Assembly: GCA_964553105.1 (NCBI GenBank)
Contig: CAZKJO010000038.1
Coordinates: 1-21,986 of the forward strand
Length of the DNA stretch: 21,986 nt
Reading direction: 5' to 3'
DNA from: Profundicola sp964553105
GTDB lineage: Bacteria > Bacteroidota > Bacteroidia > Flavobacteriales > Weeksellaceae
Shown: one piece after another, positions 15,740-21,986 of the stretch
Numbering within the stretch: position 1 is the stretch's first letter
Layout of the letters: each line of letters opens with the position of its first letter
Program-made: the position numbers and the translations under genes
The notes under the pieces: generated by a model
The model's input: only the letters and a program-made list of their open reading frames with translations
What the model was told of the DNA's origin: nothing
The model's database searches: none

Positions 15740-16171
15740 TTAAGCCATCCACTGAGTCCAAGGAATCATATAGAAGCAAACTAAAGCTAAGATTAAAAAG
15801 ATTAAAGGAGAAACGGCAACGGTTTCGCTCTTTTTAAGTTTAGCATTGGCAATGGTAATTAAAATTACAGCCGTAAACATCATCGCTGGGTGTTCAACTG
15901 CCAATAGACGACTTGCTTTATTAGACATAGCTTCACCACTTTCCCAAATAGCTTGGATTTTTGGCGACATTATATACATAATTAATCCTACCAAAAACTG
16001 AATATGGAAAGATAAAACCGTATAAAAGAATACTTTTCTTATGTTTCTATGCAGTGGCTTTTTAGTCGCAAAATGGTATACTGCTGCTAAAAGCATGATT
16101 ATGGTTAATATTAAAACCAAATAAGCCCACCCACTGTGGAACTGTAGTAAAAAGTTGTAAACGTCTGTCAT
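15740..16171 (-). CDS. Small four-TM membrane protein (cytochrome b-like, function unknown)
   Basis: A 143-residue inner-membrane protein with four predicted helices (about 14-34, 48-68, 91-109 and 120-138). Histidines sit in or near helices: H12 (FHSGWAY), H33, H56 (SFHIQFLVG) and H94 (AVEHPAMM). Bacteroidetes proteins of this pattern (HSGW at the start, a later EHP and a final IPW) are sometimes annotated as cytochrome B, and paired helix histidines could bind heme b; neither is proven. I chose the ATG at 16169-16171 because it lies about 22 bases downstream of an almost perfect promoter and gives the family N-terminus. The longer open frame up to 16384 would overlap the end of the TonB receptor gene and its terminator. 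No partner redox gene is adjacent. Confidence 0.78.
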   Translation of the reverse strand: MTDVYNFLLQFHSGWAYLVLILTIIMLLAAVYHFATKKPLHRNIRKVFFYTVLSFHIQFLVGLIMYIMSPKIQAIWESGEAMSNKASRLLAVEHPAMMFTAVILITIANAKLKKSETVAVSPLIFLILALVCFYMIPWTQWMA

Positions 16172-16193
16172 TATTTTTTTATTTATATTAAAA

Positions 16194-16222
16194 CAAATAT
16201 AGTCTTTTAAAATTAAGGCAAA
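16194..16222 (-). promoter_or_regulatory. Consensus promoter of the four-TM protein gene
   Basis: On the minus strand TTTG (16219-16222), a 17-base spacer and TATATTTG (16194-16201) match the Bacteroidetes -33/-7 consensus exactly. The expected transcript starts near 16188, about 17 bases before the ATG. The -33 element lies inside the U-tract of the preceding terminator. Confidence 0.8.
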
Positions 16223-16250
16223 AAAAACACGGGCAAATTGCCCGTGTTTT
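16220..16250 (-). terminator. Rho-independent terminator of the TonB-dependent receptor gene
   Basis: The arms at 16224-16234 and 16240-16250 (core CACGGGC/GCCCGTG) form an 11-bp stem with a 5-base loop. On the minus strand eight T follow (16220-16227). It lies 27 bases past the receptor stop. Confidence 0.92.
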
Positions 16251-16277
16251 ATATTTAGTTGGAATCTAACTCGGTGA

Positions 16278-18902
16278 TTAGAAGTTGTATGTAACTGAAG
16301 CGTTCCATGTTCTTCCATTACCGAAGAAATAACCATAATTGTCTTTTCTTGAAATATAAACATCATTGAAAAGGTTATAAACATTAGCTCTGAATCTCAT
16401 TTTATTGTTTAAGAAATTAAACTTATAAGTAAAACCAGCATCTGTTGTTGTATAGTCTTTTAAACGTTCTGCTTGATAAATCTCATTGGTTCCGTTTTGT
16501 AAATTATTCAAAGAGTTTAATGCAACATCCTCTACATCTACAAATCCGTATAATTTACCATACACGTTGATATCAGCATTGAAAGCAAAGTTTCTATTGA
16601 TATCCCAAACAAATCCAAATCCAGCGTTAACCATAGGCGCTTCCCCTACATAAGTTCCTGTTAAATCTCCAGAAACAGTTTCGAAAACCTGTCCATTTTG
16701 AGGATCAACTAAGTTGATATCAGTTTCTCCGTCATATTTGAAATCGTTGTAAGACATATAACCTCTAACTTTCCACTGAGAATTAATTCGTGAATTGAAA
16801 TCCATTTCTAGTCCTTTGTGTAACTGAGCAATTTCAAGGAATCTAAATCCAACATCTTCAACTCCATCCCAAACTCCAGATGCGCTTAAGAATCTGTTAT
16901 CCCATTTGGTCCAGTAAGCATTAAGGTTTACTGTAGTTCTTCCCACATTTAATCTATATCCTGCTTCTAAACCAGTAATCAATTCATTTTCTACTTCTGG
17001 TTCACGAGGTACATTGGTTCCATACTCATAGATGTTATCCAAGAAAGGTTGACGAGAATAATATCCTGCGTTTGCAAAAATAGTATGCATATCATTAATT
17101 GAATACGCCGCACCCCCTTTTAGGTTATAACCAATTCTATTGATCTTTTCAGATTGATCTGCAGGCGCATTAAATCTATCTTCCTTTTTGTAGGATTGGT
17201 TTGAAACCGCACCTTGGAAGAATGTCGAAAATCCATTTTGTGCATATTCCACTTGACCGAAAGCACCCTGGTAATTAATCCACTCTGAATTATCATATGC
17301 AATTCTTTCACCTTCGTCAGCAAAATTAAATAAGGCTGCCCATGGGTCTGCATCAAATGTTGAGTTAACAATATATTGTCCGTTGCCGTCTAGCATATGG
17401 CTACCCCATCCAGCTGAAGCGTCATCCCAACCGCTCAAACCAAACAAATCTGTTAACTGGCGGAAGTGATCTCCTTTATAAAATCGAACATCTGCTCCAA
17501 CATTGAAGGTAATGGCGTTTAATTCGTGTTCAAAGTTTGAAACCATTCCGTACCATTGGTGATTGTTTACAGAAGAACGTAACGCTCCGGCATTTCCATA
17601 TCTACCAATTCCACCAGGAATTGCTGCGTTTTGTTGATATACAGCATTAAAGTTTGCCAATCCCGTAACAGGATCTACCAATCTTGTTGTATTCGAAGAA
17701 GAGCCATAGTTTCCAGTTCCTCCACCTCTACCAAAAGAAGAATATAAAACAGTCGATAAATTAGATCTATCTGAAATATCCCAATCCCAGTTAAAGTTCA
17801 TAACAGGTTTGTGATAGTAATTTTTTCTCCAGGACATTAACTCACTACCATAAAATCCATAATTGTTATTGAATTTAGTTCCTCTTTCTTCATACAAATC
17901 CATTGTTTTAGAATAGTTTTGATCATGTGATTGTGGCGCACCAAAAACCATAAAATTGAAGTTATGGTTTCCAGCTTGTTTTCCTACAGAAAGGAAATAG
18001 TTTTGACCTTGACCTTGGGTTCCTTCAGCCCATTTTCTCCAGCCTTGCCAATGATCTACCATAACAGATACACCCCATCCACTTTCCATAAGTCCAGTGT
18101 TATAACCTAAAGTTCCTTTAAAGTAACTGTCATTTCCTACCATGAAACGAGCCATTCCACCTTGTTTCTTTTCAGTTGCTTTAGTAACGATATTCACCGT
18201 ACCTCCAACCGAAGAAATAGCTAATTTAGAAGATCCTAAACCTCTTTGAACTTGAATACCGTTTGCGATATCACTCATTCCCTGCCAGTTAGACCAATAC
18301 ATGTTTCCATCCTCCATTCCATTGATGGGTTGACCATTTAATAAGAAAGCTGTATTTGATTGGTCAAAACCTCTCAAAAACATTTGCCCATCTCCAAATC
18401 CACCTGCCTGATTTGCAACATAAACATTAGGCGTGTTTTTCATTGCCTCCGGGAATTCTACGTTTCCAACTGCCCTGTCCTGAATTTCCTGACTTGTAAT
18501 TACACTTGTTGCAATAGGAGTTTGACGATCTTCTGTTAAATCGATAACACCTCTTCCTACTACGACCATGCTACCCAAAGAAACTCCTTCTCCAGATAAT
18601 GCGATAGTACCTAAATTTAATGTTTCTCCGTCTACTCCTGTGAAAGAAACTTGTTGAGTACCATTTGAAATGTCAAGAATCTCTAAGATTCCTTCACCTG
18701 CTTCTGTGGTTATACTAAAAGAACCATCAGTTTGTGTATTTACAGAACTAGCTGTACCTAACACATTTACTTGTGCGCCAGAGATAGGAAAATTATCTCC
18801 ATCTACCACATTACCGGTAATTACAGCCTGCGAGAACGCAAAGGATGCAAAAACAACCATTAAAAGTCCTGATAACAGACCTTTGGATACATTTAACCTC
18901 AT
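16278..18902 (-). CDS. TonB-dependent outer-membrane receptor with CarboxypepD_reg-like domain
   Basis: Energy-dependent importer in the outer membrane. The 874 residues begin with a signal peptide (cut near FAFSQ, residue 25). A carboxypeptidase regulatory-like beta-sandwich follows (VITGNVVDGDNFPISGAQV onward, about 27-110). The plug domain (about 115-245) has the QTPIATSVITSQEI start, MFLRGFDQSNTAFLLNGQP and GLGSSKLAISSVGGTVNIVT. The 22-strand barrel ends in an aromatic-terminated strand (SVTYNF). The length is normal for this class. No SusD-like lipoprotein follows, so it is not a canonical SusC/D glycan pair. The substrate cannot be told; neighbours (NAD synthesis, a small membrane protein) give no clear clue. 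It is a single transcription unit with its own terminator. The ATG at 18900-18902 gives a good signal peptide. Confidence 0.93.
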   Translation of the reverse strand: MRLNVSKGLLSGLLMVVFASFAFSQAVITGNVVDGDNFPISGAQVNVLGTASSVNTQTDGSFSITTEAGEGILEILDISNGTQQVSFTGVDGETLNLGTIALSGEGVSLGSMVVVGRGVIDLTEDRQTPIATSVITSQEIQDRAVGNVEFPEAMKNTPNVYVANQAGGFGDGQMFLRGFDQSNTAFLLNGQPINGMEDGNMYWSNWQGMSDIANGIQVQRGLGSSKLAISSVGGTVNIVTKATEKKQGGMARFMVGNDSYFKGTLGYNTGLMESGWGVSVMVDHWQGWRKWAEGTQGQGQNYFLSVGKQAGNHNFNFMVFGAPQSHDQNYSKTMDLYEERGTKFNNNYGFYGSELMSWRKNYYHKPVMNFNWDWDISDRSNLSTVLYSSFGRGGGTGNYGSSSNTTRLVDPVTGLANFNAVYQQNAAIPGGIGRYGNAGALRSSVNNHQWYGMVSNFEHELNAITFNVGADVRFYKGDHFRQLTDLFGLSGWDDASAGWGSHMLDGNGQYIVNSTFDADPWAALFNFADEGERIAYDNSEWINYQGAFGQVEYAQNGFSTFFQGAVSNQSYKKEDRFNAPADQSEKINRIGYNLKGGAAYSINDMHTIFANAGYYSRQPFLDNIYEYGTNVPREPEVENELITGLEAGYRLNVGRTTVNLNAYWTKWDNRFLSASGVWDGVEDVGFRFLEIAQLHKGLEMDFNSRINSQWKVRGYMSYNDFKYDGETDINLVDPQNGQVFETVSGDLTGTYVGEAPMVNAGFGFVWDINRNFAFNADINVYGKLYGFVDVEDVALNSLNNLQNGTNEIYQAERLKDYTTTDAGFTYKFNFLNNKMRFRANVYNLFNDVYISRKDNYGYFFGNGRTWNASVTYNF

Positions 18903-19005
18903 TGTGTTTATTTGTTTTTTAGATTTCGTTGCAAAATTGAACTGATTTGATAAATTATATGTTATCTTAATGTTAATTATTATGATATATTTAAAAGAGC
19001 TTTAT

Positions 19006-19872
19006 TTAGAATGCTTTTAAACTAAGATCTATATTTTTTGCTGAATGAATTATAGCACCAGACGAAATAAAATCAACACCCGTTTCAGCAACTTGTTTTA
19101 AGGTCTCTAATGTAATCCCGCCTGAAGCTTCTGTCTCTGCTTTTCCTCCAATGAATTTGACTGCCTCTATTGTATTCTTGATCGAAAAATTATCTAACAT
19201 AATTCTATCAACATTAGCATCTAAAGCTTGTTTTACCTCATCAAGGTTACGCGTTTCAACCTCTATTTTTAAATCTAATTGATTTTCTTTTAAATATTCT
19301 CTTGTCTTATTTACTGCTTTTTCGATTCCACCAGCGTAATCTATGTGATTATCTTTTAGCATAATCATATCATACAACCCGAATCTATGATTATGAGCAC
19401 CGCCAATTACCACAGCCCATTTTTCAATCATTCTGAAATTAGGCGTCGTTTTTCGTGTATCAAGAATTTTTGTGTTAGTTGCTGCAACTTCATTTACCAT
19501 AGAATGAGCTAAAGTTGCAATTCCAGACATGCGTTGCATGATATTTAGGACAAGGCGCTCTGCGGTTAAAATAGACTGAGCAGAACCTTCAATAGTAAAG
19601 GCAATATCTCCTACCTTCATCACATCGCCATCAGACATAAGTGCCTTAAACTCCAAATCTGGATCTAAATAGGAAAAAACAATTTCCGCCAGTTCTACAC
19701 CTGCCAAAACACCGTCTTCTTTCACTAATAATCTGGCTCTATTCTTTGCCTCATATGGAATACTGGCTAAAGTAGAATGATCACCATCCCCCACATCTTC
19801 TCTAAATGCTTGATGGATGAAATTTATTAACTTTTCATCAGTAATATAGGATGGCCTTTCAATTTTCTTCAT
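19006..19872 (-). CDS. nadC: Nicotinate-nucleotide pyrophosphorylase (quinolinate phosphoribosyltransferase)
   Basis: Converts quinolinate and PRPP to nicotinate mononucleotide, CO2 and pyrophosphate in the cytoplasm, the last step of de novo quinolinate use. The 288 residues show the N-terminal REDVGDGDHST, the RMSGIAT helix, the active-site DTRKTTPNFR, the HNHRFGLYDMIMLKDNH motif, IEVETRN, DRIMLDNF, and the C-terminal EASGGITLE and SSGAIIHS phosphate-binding segments. All substrate-contact motifs look intact and the length is normal. nadB lies 88 bases upstream on the same strand, so the two are probably co-transcribed, although a TAAATTTG box sits in the gap and could give nadC its own start. 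The start at 19870-19872 is the first ATG that gives the family N-terminus. Confidence 0.97.
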   Translation of the reverse strand: MKKIERPSYITDEKLINFIHQAFREDVGDGDHSTLASIPYEAKNRARLLVKEDGVLAGVELAEIVFSYLDPDLEFKALMSDGDVMKVGDIAFTIEGSAQSILTAERLVLNIMQRMSGIATLAHSMVNEVAATNTKILDTRKTTPNFRMIEKWAVVIGGAHNHRFGLYDMIMLKDNHIDYAGGIEKAVNKTREYLKENQLDLKIEVETRNLDEVKQALDANVDRIMLDNFSIKNTIEAVKFIGGKAETEASGGITLETLKQVAETGVDFISSGAIIHSAKNIDLSLKAF

Positions 19873-19939
19873 CTTCTAAGATTGTGAATTTTAAGTTTAA
19901 AATTTTATCTAAATGTTAAAATTATACTTAAAACCACTG

Positions 19940-19947
19940 CAAATTTA
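19940..19947 (-). promoter_or_regulatory. Possible internal -7 box upstream of nadC
   Basis: Minus-strand TAAATTTG fits the Bacteroidetes -7 consensus in the nadB-nadC gap, about 68 bases before the nadC ATG. No TTG is seen at the right distance upstream, so it may be chance in AT-rich DNA. Confidence 0.35.
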
Positions 19948-19960
19948 AATAATATTTCAA

Positions 19961-21538
19961 TTAATCTACTAAATCTTTGTTGAAAAAAGCTCCTCGATTT
20001 TCCTTTTGTTGGATACTTTGACTAATAATTAAATGCGCTACACTCACCAAATTTCTTAATTCAGACAGTTGTGGCGATAAAATTGAAAATTGATATAATT
20101 CATTTACAGATTTAAATATTTTATCCGCCTGCATTGCTGCTAATTTCAATCTTTCATCGCTTCGCACGATCCCAACTAAATCACTCATCAATGACTGCAA
20201 ATCTTTTCGTAAGTAGGTAATCACCACCATTTCGTCCATCATGCGCATACCCTCATCATCCCACTCAGGAACATTGGTTAAATATTCATAATTAAAATCA
20301 TCCTTTTCTAAAAGCTGAGCAGTTTTCACGGCAGCATTATGCCCATAAACCAATGCTTCAAGCAAGGAATTCGAAGCTAATCTATTGGCTCCATGCAATC
20401 CTGTGTTGGTACATTCACCTACTGCAAAAAGATTCTTGATGCTAGTTTGTCCGTCTTTATCTACATTAATTCCTCCACACAAATAATGTTGTGCTGGAAC
20501 CACTGGAATAAGCTGATTAAATAAATCAATCCCTTCTGAAAGACATTTCTCATAAATATTTGGAAAGTGAGCCAAGAATTTTTCTCTGTCTAAATGTCGA
20601 CAATCCAAGCCAACAAATTCGGCACCGGTTTTTTTCATTACGTCGTCAATAGCTCTCGCCACAATATCTCTTGAGGCTAATTCTTCTCTTTCATCATAAT
20701 CCTGCATAAATGGCTCATCTTTCATGGTGCGCAATTTTGCACCAAAACCTCTAACCGCTTCTGAAATTAAGAAGAGTCTACCATTTCTATTACTATATAA
20801 TGCAGTAGGATGAAACTGAATAAATGCCATATTACCAATTTCCGCTTTAGCTCTATAAGCCAAACCTATTCCATCTCCTGTGGCAATGACTGGATTGGTG
20901 GTGTTTTCATAGACTTGTCCCACGCCACCCGTCGCCATGAGTGTAATTTTTGCTGTGTACTTTAAAATCTTTTTGGCATAAATATCCAAGACATAAGCAC
21001 CATAACACTGAATGTTTTCTTGATTAAATTCAGAAGCCTTAACGTGATGTTCTGTAATAAGATCAATCACATGATGATGCGCCAGAAGTGTTGTGTTTTC
21101 TAATTTATCAATCGCAGCTAATAAAGCTCTTTCAATCTCGAAACCTGTTATATCTTTGTGGTGAACTACCCGATTTTCTGAATGACCACCTTCTTTGCCT
21201 AAATCGAAAGTACCGATTTCGTTCACATCGAATTGTGCACCCCATTCTATAATTTCCTTGAATCTTTTTGGGCCTTCTTTGACTACCATTTCAACAACAT
21301 CGCGATCATTTAGGTAATCACCCGCCATCATGGTGTCTTCTATATGTTTATTGAAACTATCATTATCAAAATCGGTAACAACCGCCACGCCGCCTTGTGC
21401 ATATTTGGTGTTGGACTCGTCTTCGTCTGCCTTGGTTACAATCGTAATTTTGGCATCAGGATTTCTCTGAGCAACTTTTAAGGCATAAGATAAACCGGAT
21501 ATTCCGGAACCAATGACAAGAACGTCGGTAACAATCAT
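19961..21538 (-). CDS. nadB: L-aspartate oxidase
   Basis: FAD enzyme that oxidises L-aspartate to iminoaspartate, the first step of de novo NAD synthesis; NadA then makes quinolinate. The 525 residues begin with the FAD-binding GSGISG motif (10-15), followed by ESNTKYAQGGVAVV, GGHSENRVVHHKDITG, ATGGVGQVY, the QFHPTALY substrate region, EAVRGFGAKL, ELASRDIVARAI with the probable catalytic Arg, AQHYLCGGI, and VGECTNTGLHGANRLASNSLLEA with FAD contacts. The C-terminal helical domain is complete. The family assignment over the related succinate dehydrogenase flavoprotein rests on length and on the pairing with nadC. nadA is not in the window. The ATG at 21536-21538 starts right at the Rossmann strand, and a TACATTTG box lies 38 bases upstream. 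Confidence 0.97.
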   Translation of the reverse strand: MIVTDVLVIGSGISGLSYALKVAQRNPDAKITIVTKADEDESNTKYAQGGVAVVTDFDNDSFNKHIEDTMMAGDYLNDRDVVEMVVKEGPKRFKEIIEWGAQFDVNEIGTFDLGKEGGHSENRVVHHKDITGFEIERALLAAIDKLENTTLLAHHHVIDLITEHHVKASEFNQENIQCYGAYVLDIYAKKILKYTAKITLMATGGVGQVYENTTNPVIATGDGIGLAYRAKAEIGNMAFIQFHPTALYSNRNGRLFLISEAVRGFGAKLRTMKDEPFMQDYDEREELASRDIVARAIDDVMKKTGAEFVGLDCRHLDREKFLAHFPNIYEKCLSEGIDLFNQLIPVVPAQHYLCGGINVDKDGQTSIKNLFAVGECTNTGLHGANRLASNSLLEALVYGHNAAVKTAQLLEKDDFNYEYLTNVPEWDDEGMRMMDEMVVITYLRKDLQSLMSDLVGIVRSDERLKLAAMQADKIFKSVNELYQFSILSPQLSELRNLVSVAHLIISQSIQQKENRGAFFNKDLVD

Positions 21539-21576
21539 ACGTTTATATATTCTATAGTTAGGTCAATAGTGACACA

Positions 21577-21584
21577 CAAATGTA
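21577..21584 (-). promoter_or_regulatory. -7 box of nadB
   Basis: Minus-strand TACATTTG matches the Bacteroidetes -7 consensus, 38 bases before the nadB ATG. No clear TTG was seen at the -33 position. Confidence 0.45.
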
Positions 21585-21648
21585 TAAAAATATGATAAAT
21601 TATGATTTTTATTTGGATAAGCTGTCAAACGCAAGCAAGTTTTACGAA

Positions 21649-21986
21649 TTACTCATACGTATCAACTCCAATACCCAGCATTTCATTTTCTTTTTTAATA
21701 AAATCTCGCAGTAACACTTCGAATTCCTTTCTCGAAATATAATTACTCCTTCTGATTTTTGGCTTTCTGATCTCGATTTCATCAGATTTATGTAAAGACT
21801 CCATCATAATCAATTGTTTCTCCGTTGATAAAAGCCTACTAGACTCTACAATTAATATAAGCCCTGGCAAGCCCCATACATATTCTGGTCCAGAATTAAT
21901 AGGAATTTCTGAAGTGTACCATGCTACTAATTTCACATCATTATCCAACGTTTCTGCTTTTCTAATCCTATATCCTTTGTAGGTTT
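21649..21986 (-). CDS. GLPGLI-family protein, C-terminal part (cut by the window edge)
   Basis: The frame is open to the right edge, so only the last 112 residues are seen. It reads YKGYRIRKAET, then WYTSEIPINSGPEYVWGLPGLIL, which contains the hallmark GLPGLI-type motif (here GLPGLIL) and the preceding W-Y/F-T-x-E-I-P-I segment of this Bacteroidetes family. A charged C-terminal tail follows (IRKPKIRRSNYISRKEFEVLL). Family members are usually exported proteins of about 250-300 residues with unknown function, so the missing N-terminal part should carry a signal peptide. A TTG at 21946-21948 is not the start, because the family motif region continues upstream of it. No terminator hairpin was recognised in the 110 bases before nadB. 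Confidence 0.85.
   Translation of the reverse strand, partial: TYKGYRIRKAETLDNDVKLVAWYTSEIPINSGPEYVWGLPGLILIVESSRLLSTEKQLIMMESLHKSDEIEIRKPKIRRSNYISRKEFEVLLRDFIKKENEMLGIGVDTYE

Noticed and set aside
16172..16384. N-terminal extension of the four-TM protein
   Set aside because: It overlaps the end of the TonB receptor gene and its terminator, and lies upstream of a consensus promoter that fits the ATG at 16171.
16278..18902. SusC/SusD-type glycan uptake locus
   Set aside because: The receptor has no adjacent SusD-like lipoprotein, glycoside hydrolase or regulator; the neighbours are housekeeping genes.

Overview
The window looks like a chromosomal segment of a marine-type Flavobacteriia/Bacteroidetes bacterium. 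The DNA is AT-rich, Shine-Dalgarno sequences are missing, and several genes are preceded by the Bacteroidetes -7 box TAnnTTTG. The gene content also fits: a GLPGLI-family protein, a DUF6702 protein, a TonB-dependent receptor with a CarboxypepD_reg-like domain, an OmpA with thrombospondin type 3 repeats, and a YbiT-like ABC-F. Most of the window is housekeeping; I found no convincing new multi-gene system.

Layout. 27-4625 (minus): hisS, pepD and a second M20 dipeptidase. pepD is interrupted only by a 100-N scaffold gap. The two sides of the gap share an identical 55-base sequence, and collapsing it restores one intact frame of 486 residues. 4792-8267 (plus): an orphan two-TM histidine kinase, then hemA and hemC, which overlap by 4 bases (ATGA). 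A bidirectional terminator separates these from 8350-9972 (minus), an ABC-F ATPase, which is divergent from smpB (10031, GTG start). 10543-12024 (plus): an OmpA-like outer-membrane protein with its own terminator. 12082-12566 has no intact gene, but holds a decayed AraC-type helix-turn-helix fragment and short palindromes. 12627-21538 (all minus): dodecin, an M1-like peptidase, a DUF6702 protein, a small four-TM protein, a TonB-dependent receptor, nadC and nadB. The right edge cuts a GLPGLI-family gene.

How the genes work together. hemA and hemC form the early C5 tetrapyrrole pathway; hemD does not follow. nadB and nadC supply the first and last steps of de novo quinolinate/NAD synthesis; nadA is not in the window. 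pepD and its neighbour are two distantly related M20 dipeptidases for peptide breakdown. smpB and the ABC-F both act on ribosomes. OmpA, the TonB receptor, the M1 enzyme, the DUF6702 protein and the GLPGLI protein are envelope or exported proteins. Genes are mostly single transcription units with their own hairpin terminators; in two places the terminator U-tract runs into the -33 element of the next promoter.

Points most worth a second look: the false assembly gap in pepD, the one-sided loss of an ATP site in the ABC-F protein, the AraC remnant in the 12-kb intergenic region, and the fused terminator/promoter junctions.
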